Assembly: GCF_949987535.1 (NCBI RefSeq)
Contig: NC_080080.1
Location: 66,121,006 to 66,185,005, forward strand
Length of the DNA: 64,000 nucleotides
Source: Balaenoptera acutorostrata
Taxonomy: Eukaryota; Chordata; Mammalia; Artiodactyla; Balaenopteridae
Direction: 5' to 3'
Positions 11,353-23,609 of this stretch are shown here, one piece after another. The notes under the pieces are model-generated. The model searched no databases and had not been told where the DNA came from. It saw nothing but the letters and a program-made list of their open reading frames with translations. Within the stretch, counting starts at the first letter, position 1. Each line of letters begins with the position of its first letter. Made by a program: the position numbers and the translations under genes.

Positions 11353-12639
11353 AGATCATTCCTAAGGCCCTTTTCATTGGTAAGATTCATGTTTTCTTGA
11401 TTTTGTGGCCATCTCAGTAGGTCAGGAGCCTGTAGATCAAGTCTAGATTGGATATAGGAGCAGACACTTGATTAGAAAGATTCTCTAGAGAGGTTGGGAT
11501 GACAGCTTAGATGGGAAGGGCTTTCTCCATGCAATGCCCCTGAAGTCTAGCAGGAAAATCAGCAGGATCAACGTGTGCACTGGTTCCATAAAGGCTGCTC
11601 TCAGAAGAATCTCTGTATGGCTTCCTGCTCTTTCTGCCTCATACCCATCTCTCCTGTCTCCTACAGGCTCTTAATTTTGAACCTTTGTAGCTTCAGGGCT
11701 GGACCTGATTTTCAGATGAAAGGGAAAGTGAGGCCCAAAGTTCAGGACTGCAAAATCCCATTTCTTTTGTCCGTATATTAATATTCTCCGAGGGTTTTAT
11801 TAGAATCATAGCCATTATATCATACTAATGAAGAAATTTATTTAAGGAAACATAGGAATCATTTTCACTATTCCTCAATAAAGAGTTTTTTTATCTGTAG
11901 GCTTGCCAAGTAAGGAAAAATATGTTTATTCATGATAATATTGTTTAACTTATACTGGGCACATTACTAAAGTAACTAAATGCCTTGACATGCATAATCT
12001 GAGTAGAAAAGAAATAAAAACAAACAACAACAAAACCCCGGAGAATCCTCAAATGCCTTGGAAGCAATCATCTTCAAATGCAAAGAAAGGATCCCATAAA
12101 ATAAAAAGCTCAGTGACATGAGTCTAAGAGACTTGGATGATCCTTAAAGAAACTGTTCCAAGAGCCAGGCAGTGGGAGTATCATCTGTGCAAAAGTAACA
12201 GCAGAAACTCCTCAGGCTAAATCCAATTAAGCAGCATCAAAATTGCATAGGGCAGTGCTTGAAGGGGTGGAAACCAAGGCCTCAGGAGCCTGAGGGGACA
12301 AGATGGGTAAACTGAATGTACACAGAGAAAGGGAGGGAGCTGTAAGGGGTGGAAAGACCATAGTTCTAACGCTATCTCAGACCTCTGCCTTGCTGGATAT
12401 AGGCTATATGTTATGTTCTAAACAGAACATCTTAGGTGTTTCTCACCAGACCCTATTCTGCTGGCTGTTCACATGCACAGAGCTCTCTGGCAATCCCTAA
12501 CTTTTATGGGCTTTAATTACAGGTTTTCCCTCAAATAGTGGTGATGGAATAGGCCAAGCTATCCACCTTCTCTGCCTTGGTCCTCCTCTGACTAACACCA
12601 TTTCTTTGGAGACTTGGGCTGGGATGGGTTTGATTCTAC

Positions 12640-13165
12640 TAGATGATGGCGTATCTAATCACCAAAGATGGTCCCTGATGAACCAGGTGCCCCATTGCCC
12701 ACGCCCTCGTGTAGAGCTGGCCCAGTGACCTGCTCTAACCAATAGAAGGTGGTGGAAATGACTCTCTGACAGTTCCAGGCCTGAGCCTTAAGGACCAGCC
12801 ATTTCCGCTTGTACTTATTTGAGATCCTTGAGTTTCCACGTGAGAATTCCAACCACATTTCTGATGGGACCACATGGAGAGGCCACACAAGAGAGACAGA
12901 AACCCTGAGTCTACACCCGAGAATGGAGGACCCAGCTGACAGCAAGATCAGTGAGATGGATGATCCCAGCGGGGCCAACTGTGGAGCATCTTATGGAAAA
13001 TGAAGGGGCCATGGAGGACAGATGGCAGAGGTGAGCCATCTCTACTGGGCCCTGTCCTAATTCCTGATCCACAGAACTGTGGGAGATAAAAATAATAGAG
13101 TTGCTTTAAGCTACTAAATTGGGTGTGGTTTATGACTCAGCAATAGATAACTGAAACATACTGTC
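12640..13165 (+). mobile_element. Old MaLR-like solo LTR
   Basis: The end section with 'ttgctttaagctactaaatt' and 'cagcaatagataactgaaac' plus the upstream 'cagaactgtgggagataaaa' is the typical 3' half of mammalian MaLR-type LTRs. The 5' boundary is approximate. The open frames on both strands here are LTR-derived and not genes. It is an ancient retroviral-type remnant with no internal coding part. Confidence 0.6.
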
Positions 13166-13169
13166 AATT

Positions 13170-13475
13170 TCCACATTAGTCAGTTATTCAATTATGGATC
13201 ATCAACTATGAGCCAGGACAGCGTTGGATGAATGAAATGAATGACATAGTTGCCTCACCTCAAAGAGCCGCCAAGGAACAGAGAAGTGGACGAATGGACT
13301 GATCCTTGAAGCATGGGGTGCTGTGTGCTATGAGGGGACATGGCCCTCCAGGAGGAAGGGTACAACACCCAACCTTGGATCTCCATGGAGGGCTTCCCAG
13401 AGAGCTGACAGGTGAGGCCAGGGGACAAGGCAGGGGAAGGGCTCCCCAGAAAGAACTGTAAGTCATGGAGGCCTT
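13170..13475 (-). repeat. L2 LINE fragment
   Basis: Reverse-complement L2 tail ('atcaactatgagccaggaca') followed by the diagnostic 'tggagggcttcccagagagc' region. Decayed. Confidence 0.55.
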
Positions 13476-13504
13476 CCAATACTGGTCTAGTGACTGAAGT
13501 TAAG

Positions 13505-13700
13505 GCCTAGTATGGTGGTGAAGAGCACAGACTCTTACCAGTGACTTAAAATCACTGAATCTCAGTTTCCTCACTTGTAGAATGAAGATGTAATAGAACC
13601 TACCTGATGGGGTTGCTTGCGAAGGTTCGAAGCAACAGTGAATGTCAAACACTTAGTGCCTGGCATCGTAGGTCATCAACAAATGTTCATCTATTAAGTA
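13505..13700 (+). repeat. MIR SINE
   Basis: 'atggtggtgaagagcacaga', 'aatctcagtttcctcacttg', 'agtgcctggcatcgtaggtc' and 'aacaaatgtt' in MIR order. Confidence 0.85.
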
Positions 13701-14339
13701 TCAGTGTCAGCATCACCGTCATCTCCACTTTGAGATGACCATTTGGGAAAAGTCATCTTCTTAGCACGTAGGAGAAAGTGCAAAGGGTCCCTGACCATTC
13801 GGAGCCCCTTATTTTTCCTTAAATCTGACAGTTCTAAGCCTTTAACTGTGATTCTGTTTCAGCTCTCCTCTAAAGGGATTGGCCTTTTAGAATTTTGAAA
13901 TCTTCAAGGTATTGATTTGCACGACAAGCAACACATCTAGCTCATTTGGGGATGTGAGAATAGATTGTTAAAATATATCTGTATGGTCAGGTCAGCTGGA
14001 TAGAACAATGCATAGATTGATTATATGGCCATTATAACATACTGAGGTTATAAACAGCGCCAACAATCTGCACAGATTCAGATGCACCCACAGGATGCAC
14101 TCATGCTTTCCAACTCCCCTCTGATCTGACCCAGAATCCCTCTCTGGAGGGAAATTTAAGACCCTGTGACCAGAACTGTCCAGGATTAGAATTCACAGAC
14201 TCTGAGGTTCCCGTTGGCATTCAGCCCTCCTGATCTGAAGGACACCAGCAGATAAGAATTTGGCACCATGACAGCTATTTTCTGCAGCTGCTTTCGATGT
14301 GCACTGGCCAAGCACTGGGGAGTCTGCCTAGGGTGACAA

Positions 14340-14490
14340 TTGGGGCCATCTGAGAAACTGACTAGTTGGGTGGCCTGGGGCAATCACTCCCTTTTCCAAC
14401 TTTGGCTTCTCATGGAAAATGAGGGGCCTGGGCTAGATGAAGCCTCCAGTCTCTGTCAGTTCTAAAATGCTCTATTTCTTACGGGTCTTC
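14340..14490 (+). repeat. MIR-class ancient SINE fragment
   Basis: 'gaaaatgaggggcctgggct' followed by AGATGAAGCCTCCAGTC and 'tctaaaatgctctatttctt' is a recurrent ancient mammalian SINE tail. Confidence 0.5.
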
Positions 14491-14559
14491 TGAATGGCAT
14501 CAGTGATGCAGTTCATTGGTACATTACAAACAGGGAGGCTGAACCCCTGAACAGAAGGA

Positions 14560-15680
14560 CAAAGTCCACCTTAAATGTTTTAGATGAGCTCAAACCCCTC
14601 AGGTGTCTTCTGACTTGTTCTACAGAAGAACTGTTATTTTTCCACGTGACTTTATTGTCAAGTATAAACTTCACTGCAGACTCTTCATTTCCATTATAAA
14701 TGCTCAGCCTTACAGAGGTACTAAAGGCTTCTTCAGTGTGGTATAAAAATCAAATAAGTGCAGCAATTGTGGTATTTAAAGCTATTTCCTTCTAAAGGCA
14801 GATTTTCATTAGTTTTAAAAAATGATAAGACAAGGAGATTGGTCAGACCTTTGAACAAGCATTCGAAAATTATATTTGATTTACCTCAGACTAACAATTA
14901 TAGTGGAAAAACACTGATCTAAATAAAAGAAACTTCAGGAAAAAAAAAAAAAAGATGGCTTTCTTTAAACTCCTAGAGGCCTAGGAAATGTTGAAATCTG
15001 GTCTATTGTTCCGAGAATCTGGTGAATTTTTTCCCTCTTTAGGTAGGATATTTTCCCATTCCCATTGCTTTCCTTTAGTACTTTTCACCTTTGTGATTTC
15101 TCAAAATCTTGATTGGTGCTTTAGCATTTTACACCTGTGAGGTTGTTTCACATCTAGAGATGAGATGTGATTCACCTGAGCCCGGGCTCTTGGAATGCTC
15201 CCTGGCTTGCGGCGTGCAGGATGGGCTGAAGGACATGTGAACTGGACAGACAAGGTAAGAGAAACTGAGCCCTTAGGCTGAGGGTGGCAGTGGGAACACA
15301 AGGGGTGGATTCAAGAGACGTTTTGTTGCTAGAATTGAATTGACTGTCTTGTGAACTGGATGTGGGTCGAAAGACAGGGAGAAATTAATGATGACTACAA
15401 GGGTTCTAACTTGGGCCAGACAGTGAACAGCACATCATGAGTCATCATTTATCACTAAAATTTAAAAGGGTAAGTTTAAAAGAGTACAGAATTTAGAAAC
15501 TCTTCCGTTCATTTAGGAACTCTACCATCCATTTGCCTAACAAGATTTTTATCCAATTTAGTCTTGTTCTAGGGGTTCTGATTCGAAGGGGGTACTCAAA
15601 CAACTAAAAGTTGAAAGAGAGACAAGGACCCCTCCGTTCAGAAACACAAATCTTGGAAACAATGAGCCTGCCCTGGTTTT
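14560..15680. other. Intergenic stretch without recognised repeat
   Basis: No gene seen. The part at about 14640-14935 is AT-rich and repeat-free, ending in a short A-run at 14940-14953; it is a candidate conserved noncoding block only in the sense that nothing else explains it. Confidence 0.35.
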
Positions 15681-15689
15681 GCATGAGCT

Positions 15690-15815
15690 TGACTTTCTCC
15701 TGTCTCTAAATTGTAAATGTCTTCAGATCAGGGATCACAGTTTTTCATTTTGTGTTTTTATGAAATCATAACCCTGGAACAAAGCAAGTGCTCAATAACT
15801 ATTTAATGAATCAGT
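15690..15815 (+). repeat. L2 LINE 3' end
   Basis: 'aaattgtaaatgtcttcaga' + 'tcagggatcacagt' and the tail 'agtgctcaataactatttaa' match the L2 3' terminus. Confidence 0.75.
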
Positions 15816-16104
15816 CCTAAAAGAGAATAGTTACTGCTACTCTTTGGTTTAAATTATTTTTCTGTTGTGGAATGATGGTGATTTGGGAAAGTCCATTCTT
15901 TAGAGCCACCTGAGATACATAATCATCACAGGCAACCAGGACACTGGCTTAATCACAGACAACCAGGACGTGGCTTGACAAGTGACACTAGTTCCTGCCA
16001 CACATGCAGTGCATCAGCTCTGCACAGAATCTGATGGTTCTCGGGATCCCTCAGACAGAAAGGAAACTCATTGCATGAGTATAACATAGGACAAAAGCTT
16101 TAAA

Positions 16105-16310
16105 ATAGGAAGAGACACTAACATTGTCAACGTGCTAAGTCTCATGCTATGCACTTTACAGAGAGTATCTCATTTAAATCTCTCCTTAGACCATTAGGAA
16201 GTCTCTGATAGTCTTCATTTACAGGTAGGAACACTGAGGGCCACAGAGCTTCAGTGACTTGCTGAGGGCCACACGGGGCATAGGTGATAGACTCAGAGTT
16301 TAAATTTGGT
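16105..16310 (-). repeat. MIR SINE
   Basis: 'atgcactttacagagagtat' CTCATTTAAAT..., 'cattaggaagtctctgatag', 'gtaggaacactgagggccac' and 'gacttgctgagggccacacg' in reverse MIR order. Confidence 0.85.
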
Positions 16311-17014
16311 TCTCTTTAGCTCAGAATCTAAACCCTTAACCAGCCCCATCGCATTGCCTCCCCAAGGATGTCTCCCAGGTAGAAAGGAAGCTGGTGGGAA
16401 AATGGTGCCCACCAACCAGGCCACCTTAGCTTTGGGTGTGAACTTGGGACAATGGATGCGTCACAGAGTTATACCTGGTTCTGAGTGCTTAAAACAGCCT
16501 GCATGTGGGGAAAGGAGCCAGGGTCTGTCTGCTTAGCGGGCAGTGCTAACCAGAGTCATCGGGGAAAGCCACTTGTCATTTATAAAGACATCTGTTTCTT
16601 TTTGGTTATGTTTTCCTATTTATCTCCTAATGAAGGTGATTTGAAAAATGCCTGATGTCTGTGTGCTGAGCTAAAAGAGGTAGATCTATCCTCAGGTGGG
16701 ATATTTAGCTCACAGAATTACATACTCTTGGAGAGCCCAGCAGTGGAGGCACCCCCCAACTCTGTCTAGATTAGCCAATCAGATTAGATATGTGTAATAG
16801 AGAATTGTGTAAGTGAGTTGAGGAACAGACAACTTTCCACCAGCAACAGGTGATTCACTATTATCCATTTTCACAAGGACAGGATGAGGGATAATATGTC
16901 TGAACTGAGACATGTGAGAATTAGGGTAGACCTAAGGAAGTTATCTGGTAGAGAGGTTTTCTAACCATCTAGGATTAGGGATTAGGAATTGTGGAATTAG
17001 GTAGGACCTGTGGT

Positions 17015-17095
17015 ATCCATTTCATAGAATCACAAAGTCACAGCATTTTAGAGCTAGAAGGTGTCTCATAGATAATCTACTTTGTGTTCATCACA
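17015..17095 (-). repeat. MIR-class ancient SINE fragment
   Basis: 'cagcattttagagctagaag' followed by GTGTCTCATAGATAATCTA is the reverse of the same ancient tail seen at 14.4 kb. Confidence 0.5.
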
Positions 17096-17554
17096 GTATG
17101 CTAAAAATAATGAAAAATAAAGACTAATCTAAATGCCTACTGTGATTACCTAACCATGGGCTCTTATACAACAGTTAAAAATTATGGTCCCCAAATTGTG
17201 TAACTACATAGGAAAGGCTTATGAGCAGATAAGAAATTATAATTTCAATAATGATAATCAAAACCAAAATAATCTATTCATTTTATAAATAAGGGAAGTG
17301 AATCTGGATCTTTGGAAATTGGATATGGCTTCTCAACTATCTGGGATTAAAGAAAGTCTCTGCTTGAAGATTCGGCTTTCATTCCGTTATCATTTAAAGT
17401 TATTTCTTATCTGTTTTTTACTGGCTGGTTTGTCCTCCCTTACTTCTTTCCACTCATCCTTTTCACTATACCATCCTCCCTGATATGCAGAATTAATTCT
17501 ACGTCTTCTATATTCTTGCAACACTTTATATATGTCTTCATTTTTTAAAAAGCT

Positions 17555-19605
17555 ATTAAAATATATGCCCAGGACTGCAAGGGTGGTTTTAACATAAGCA
17601 AATCAATCAATGTAATATATCACATTATGGAATGAAGGGAAAAAAACCTACATGACCATCTCAAATGACACAGAAAAAGCCATTGACAAAACTCAACACC
17701 CTTTCATGATAAAAACATTCAGAAAACTAGAAAAAAGAAGGAACTTCCTCGATATCATAAAGGGCATTTATGAAGAACCCACAGGTAACATCAAACTCAA
17801 TGGTGAAAGACTGAGAGCTGTACCCCTAAGATCAGGAACAAGACACAGATGCCCACTTTCACCTCTGCTATTCAATATTGCATTGGAATTTCCATGCAGA
17901 GCAATTAGATAAGAAAAATAAATAAAAGGCATCCAATTTTAAAATGAAGAATTAAAACTGTCTCCATTCTCAGATGACACGATCCTATACACACAAAAGA
18001 ATCCACAAAAAGCTACAAGAGCTAATAAATGAATTCAGCAAAGTTGCAAGGTACAAGATCTGCACACACAAGTCAGCTGTTTCAATACACTAGCAATGGT
18101 CAATCTGAAAAGAATATTAAGAAAATTCCATTTACAATAGCATCCAAAAGTATAAAACAACTAGGAATAAATTCAGCCAAGAAGGTGAAAGAATTGTACA
18201 CTGAAAACCATAAAACATTGCTTAAAGAACTTGAACAACCAAATAAATGGAAAGGCATCCTGTGTTCATGGATTGAAAGACTAAATATTGTTAGGATGTC
18301 AGTACTACACGAAGTTATCTACAAATTCAGTGCAATCTCTATAAAAATTCCAATGGCTTTTTACGCAGAAATGGAAAAGCTAATCCTCAAATTTGTATGA
18401 AATTGCAAGGAACCCCAACTAGTCAAAACAATCTCAAAGAAGAAGGAATCGGGAGGACTCACATTTCCCAATTTCAAAACTTACTACAACGCTATAGCAA
18501 TCAAAACAATGTGGTACTAGCATATAGATAGACTTCAAGACCAAAGACACTGGATTTGGCAGTGGATATAACACCAAAAGCACGAGCAACAATAAAAAAT
18601 AGAGACATTTGACTTCAGCAAAATTAAAAACTTCTGTGCATCAAAGAATATTACCAAGAAAGTGGAAAGATAATCTACAGAGTGAGAGAAAACATTTGCA
18701 AATTGTATTCTGATAAGGATCTAGGAACCAGAGTATATAAAGAATTCTTATAACCCAATAACAAAAGGGCTAACAATCCAAATTTTTTTTAAATGAGCAA
18801 AGGATTTTAATAGATATTTCTCCAGAAAAGATATACTAGTGGTCAACAAACACATGAAAAATGCTTACCATCATTAGTCATTAGTGAAATTTAAATCAAA
18901 ACCACAATGAGGTACTACTTTACACCCACTAGGATGGTTATGCTAATAATAAAAAAAGGACGACAAGAAGTATTGGTGAGGATATGGAGAAATTGTAACC
19001 CTCCTACATTATTGGTGGAAATGTTAAATTGTTCAGCTGATGTGGAAAACAGTTTGGGAGTTCTTCTAAAAGTTAAACATACAGTTGCCATGTGACCAAC
19101 CAATTCCACTCCTAGGATTGAAAACAGCTACTCACCAAGTATATGCATACGAATGTTTATAGCAGCACAATTCACGATAGTCTATAAATGGAAACAGCCC
19201 AAATGTCCTGAATAAATAAACTGTGGTATCACCATACAATAGAATATTATTAAGTCATAAAAATGAATAAATGCCACAATGTGGATGAACCCTGAAAACA
19301 TTATGCTAAGTGAAAGAAACCAGGCACAAAATATCACATATTGTATGATTCAATTTATATGAAATGTCCCGAATAGATAAATCAATCCATCAGGACAAAA
19401 ATGCAGATTGGGTGGTTGCCAGGGGCTGGGATGAGGGGAAATGGGGAGAGACTGCTTAAAAGGGGTTTTAGTTTGTAATGATGGAAATGTTTTGGAACTA
19501 GATGGAGATGGTGGTTGCACAACACTGTCAATGTAATAAATGTCACTAAATTATTCACACTAAAATGTGTCAGGTGAATTTCATCAAGTATAAGAAAAGA
19601 GTCAT
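17555..19605 (+). mobile_element. Old L1 LINE, 5'-truncated, with ORF2 remnants
   Basis: Plus-strand L1. The first part (17570-18500) is decayed ORF2: a reverse-transcriptase piece at 17652-17912 contains a mutated [13 protein letters not shown] motif (normally RQGCPLSP) and a downstream piece at 18029-18400 reads ...LGINSAKKVKELYTEN.... Around 18500-18560 the homology jumps to a later part of the element, so an internal deletion is likely. From 18560 to 19605 it follows the L1 C-terminus and 3' UTR, ending without a long poly(A). Multiple stops make it non-functional. Confidence 0.85.
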
Positions 19606-19779
19606 TTGAAACCCACCTTCAAGGGCAGTAAATACATCTGTCGATAGACGTTTCTACACTATATTATTTGCTTACATAACCACTGTTTCTGCTATTTTGA
19701 GAACTCTCTGCAGCTCAAGCTCTTACCACAGGATTCCATCAGAAAAATAACTGAATTCAAAGAAGTTTTTGAGCTCCAG

Positions 19780-20750
19780 GGGCCATCACGAAAGGATGTG
19801 GTTAGCTCGCCATCTAGTGACCAATTTACAAGTTGCAGCAAACCCTTAGCCTGAATACTTTAACCCCGAGGTTACTTTTGCCTTTTCAAGCTCGAGTGGT
19901 TTAGGTCACTGGTCATGAATACAAAGGCCGAGGTTACACGCCTTCTTGAAGACTTCAAATTCTAAAGTAACAAAACAGTCTGTCTCGTCCTGGATTCCCT
20001 AGGGGACAGAGCCTGACGCAAAAGCGTCCGTGCTAACACCTTATCGGGGAACTGCGATCACAGGAGAGAGGAAGTGGAGGGAAATGGGAGCGAGGCAGGG
20101 AAGGAGGGAGAGCAAACCTCAGGTGGTGCAGAGCGAAGCTGGTTACAGTTTGGGGACGAGCAGGACGTCCTCAGAGAGGCCCCAGGAATCTACCGGGTCC
20201 CCAAAGGGTGGTGGTGCTGGTGGAGGTCCTGCGGGAGGGATGGGGGTGAATTTCCTGCTCGCTCCCTCTCCCTTTCCTCGAGGTGCGCCCCACCCCCCAG
20301 TCTTCTCCAGCACTCCTGCCCTGGGCACCCCGTGGTGCCCGGCCCCACCCCCCTCCGACGACATAGTCCCGCTTTGATGACGCCCCTGCTCCCACCCCCA
20401 AAGTCACGATTCCCTCCTGGCTACATGGTCCGCTTCCTAAAGACAGCCAGGGTGCTCAGTAAAATTTACTTTCCTGTTGGTGGAACTTCTTCCTCCGCAG
20501 CCATCAAGAAAGCAGCCCGGTGGAAGGGGTATTTCTGGAGACTTAACCCTGTTGGAGGGAATCCAAAGAGGCTTATAAACTGGTCTCTGCAAGTGTGTCA
20601 ACATGTTAGGGGCGCCCAAACACAGCCACTGTTTCTTTTGCCTGTGGGCCATCTGGAGATTCTCAGATCCCCTGTAGTAATTCTGCAAGGACACTCTTGC
20701 CATCAGAGCCCGTCTAGAAAATCGATTTAGGAAGTTACCCATAACTACTC
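19780..20750. promoter_or_regulatory. Repeat-free GC-rich block, possible regulatory region
   Basis: After the L1, unique sequence rises in GC (about 20020-20420), with scattered CpGs, C-rich runs and TGACGCC-type CRE half sites at about 20377-20384. A CTCF-like motif lies at 19809-19820. Open frames on both strands (up to 218 codons) have low-complexity Pro/Gly/Ser composition and match no family I know. It might be a promoter of a noncoding RNA antisense to MSC; this is inference. Confidence 0.4.
19809..19820 (-). promoter_or_regulatory. CTCF-like motif
   Basis: The minus strand reads TCACTAGATGGC, matching the CTCF core CCASYAGRKGGC at 11 of 12 positions. Confidence 0.4.
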
Positions 20751-20759
20751 TGTTTATTA

Positions 20760-22370
20760 ATGAGATACAGATATATAGCTAGCTCCTGTTGCCTTGTGAT
20801 TTGGTCATATTTGCAAGCAATGTGACAGTTCTTAGAGGATATTTATTTTTTGCGTTGGAAGGAAGGAAGAGTTATTCAAGGAAGGGCCAGAGATGATCAT
20901 TTCATTTGAACCTCCAAGGGTCCTGTGTGATGAGATAAGTGGGGAAGATTATTATAATTATCGCCACTTTACACGTGTTAGACCCAGACCTTGTCTTTAA
21001 GTATAAATACGAAGTGGTAGATTCACTTGCTGTATTTTTATGAAAATACTAGACTCATTCTGCTCCTTTTCATGGAAAATCTGCATCCCACATGTACAAA
21101 CTCAACCAACGTCTGTGTTTTCAGATGAGAACACACATTCTAGAGCAGTACCGAGTTCTGTTCACTTTGTGCATCTTGGGTCTTCACTCCAGGAAAATAA
21201 TACTACGGATAAAAACAGAAGCATCAAAAAAATGTTAACATAGATTTTTGCACTTTGAACTGCTTTAATTAATCTAAGAATATGTAAAACTGGTCATTTA
21301 AAATGAACACATTAAAATATGGGTCTACACTTCTCCCTTGTGGTCGATAGTGGTATCACAGGAATGAGCCGTGCCAGTGAGCCAGAAATGCAGTGATTTC
21401 GGGAAACTGCTTGTACTGTGGTGGTTATTACTATGGTGCAGAAGTAAATTCTTTCATGGTCGGTTAACTTCTCCAAACTCTCAGTTTCCTCTTCTGTAAA
21501 ATGGAGTGAATACCTGAGTGGCTGAGAGCAGCTGAAACTGAAAAGACTTTGCTCTGTACCTGGCCCAGGTGAGCGCAAAAGGGATGATGCCTTCCTCTGT
21601 TAAACTAGAATGACCTCAACTGAAACACTAAACGTAAACGCTTGTAACTGAATTAGTCCACATCTCATTCTAATTTATTTGATTCTATATTAAAAATGCA
21701 CCTACCCTATGCATTTTAAAACCTTTCAAAAATATAAGTAACCTATCTAAACATCCTTTCCTTCCTTATTAGTTTTGTAGGAAAAAGCTCTTCAATGATA
21801 ATTTTGAGATTCCTCCTTTGACTTTTAAAAAGTAATCTTATTTTTCCTTCTGTTGTATTCTGGAGCCCTAGATCTCAGATTTTTGGATTTGCAAGAAGAG
21901 GAAATTTCACCAAAAAAAATCCACAAAAGGGATGGTCAATTTTTATGTTGCCAAAATCAGACACTTAAAAACTCAAGTTCCAACTATTATCATGATTTCA
22001 AAAATGACAGAGTATTTGCCACTCAGAAAAAAATGTAGGAAGGATGTTATTTCAAAATGAAGGGCAGCCCTTTCAATTGGAAAACGTACTACCTTGTTTT
22101 AATTTTTCCTCCGACAGCCTTCAGGAATTTTGCTCACAGGTGGTTGGCAGCAGTGAATTTTTTTTTTCCAGATTAGCCAAAATCAAGGACATATAGATAC
22201 GTGACAAGACACAGAATGTGAATGTGAGAGTCTTCGAAGATTTCTCCCTTTCTGGAAAAGTCCTGTATCTCCTTCCTGGTCTTTCAGTTTGCACGGCCAT
22301 GGTGACTGGCAGTCCGCACGGTGTCGTGGGTCTCTTTCCACCCAAACATCACAAGGCCAGGAGCTGTCCC
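20760..22370. other. Intergenic stretch, no gene seen
   Basis: Unique AT-rich sequence. A weak MIR-like piece on the minus strand lies at about 21440-21520 ('tcttctgtaaaatggagtga' nearby on +). No supported coding region. Confidence 0.4.
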
Positions 22371-22374
22371 TCGG

Positions 22375-22650
22375 CTTCTATGATACAACACACTCTTGGT
22401 TCCTACACCCCCCCCACCCTTCCCTGGCTATTTCTTGTTAGTCTCTTGAAGGCCCAGCTGCCTCTACCTGTTTCTGCCCACTGGTACAGAGTCCAATCTA
22501 ATTCCTATGATGGTCCTTTGAAGGCAAGAAAACAGCATCACATTCATTCTAAAGATTCTCTCCAAGCTGAGAATCATGAACTCTTTCATCTGCTGTTCAT
22601 TGGTCATGACACCTACACTCTAGAGGCCTGGCTGCCCTCCCTTGGATGAG
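22375..22650 (+). repeat. Probable L2 LINE fragment
   Basis: 'tctatgatacaacacactct' TGGTTC and 'ctggctatttcttgttagtc' follow the L2 ORF region ('...acactctcttggttctcctc...'). It is decayed and the assignment is tentative. The 143-codon frame across it is not a gene. Confidence 0.35.
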
Positions 22651-22819
22651 GAGTTCAAGTTTGCAGATGTTGCTCTCAGCATGGGGTGGATTCCAGGAAT
22701 GGCATCAGGCAGAGTAGACCCAGCCTACTGTCTCCTTTGCTCTATTCATTACATTCTTATTAATGCAGCCCAGAATTGTTGCTATTGACAAGCATGTCAC
22801 TTTCAATTCTTTTTTTTTT

Positions 22820-23605
22820 TTTTTTGACTTCAACAACAGTAATTTATTTTCTCTGGTTCTGGAGGCTAGAGGTTCAAGATCAAGGTGTCGGCATGGCTGG
22901 TTTCTTCTAAGGGCCTCTCTCCTTGGCTTGTAGCTGCCTAGAAGTCTTCTCTCTGTGTCCTTACATGGTCTTCCCTCTGTGTCTCAATTCCAGGTGATTT
23001 AGTTTCTTTTTCACACATTCTACCGCTAACCTATTTAATCTCTACTTGCACAGTTGTGTCTTTTTATCCCCAATTGCATGTCTGCCCATTTAACATTAAA
23101 CTGGCAAACTAAAATTAGCCTGTAAGTTTTTGTTTTAGTTGTGGGCCCCAATTAAATGAACGATGGAGTCTCTAGCCATTTGCTGTGAGGTTTTATTAAT
23201 TTCTCAAATTTGTTTCCCTATTTGGGAGACTGAAAGAGAACCTACTTGTGGAAGATTCAGATAGCTCAGCAGGTCTGGAGGTTAACAGAGAACAGAGGAG
23301 GCCAGCTCTCTTTAAATATTGGAAATGGTCTAATCAAAAAAAAAAAAAAAACCAACTTAGACAGTGAGAATACGGTTCACTTTCTCCCATTCTGTGTCTT
23401 CTGCTCTTTTGTTTCTTATAAGACACTTGTCATTGGATTTAGGCCCCAGCTGGATTATCCAGGATGATCCCGTCTTGAGATCTTTAACTTAATTATATCT
23501 GCAAAGACTGTTTTCCCAAATAAGGTCACATTTACAGGTTCCAGAGAGTAGAAAGCAGAACGTGGACATATCTTTTGGGGGGACACATTCAACTCACTAC
23601 AATGG
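22820..23605 (-). mobile_element. Old MaLR-like LTR in two pieces
   Basis: Two reverse-oriented pieces (about 22820-23000 and 23440-23605) match the same ancient LTR family as the plus copy at 31.08 kb: 'ggttctggaggctagaggtt', 'atcaaggtgtcggcatggct', then 'gcaaagactgttttcccaaa' and 'ggacacattcaactcactac'. The stretch between includes a poly(A) at 23336-23353 and may be a later insertion or diverged LTR sequence. It has no coding capacity. Confidence 0.6.
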
Positions 23606-23609
23606 GTCA

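Noticed and set aside
12655..13003. Overlapping frames of 64-107 codons
   Set aside because: They lie in a MaLR-like LTR and have no protein similarity.
20074..20730. 218-codon plus-strand frame
   Set aside because: Low-complexity Pro/Gly/Ser composition, overlapping open frames on both strands and no recognisable family; no splice or start context that stands out.
22218..22649. 143-codon plus-strand frame
   Set aside because: Overlaps a probable L2 fragment; residues do not form a known domain.
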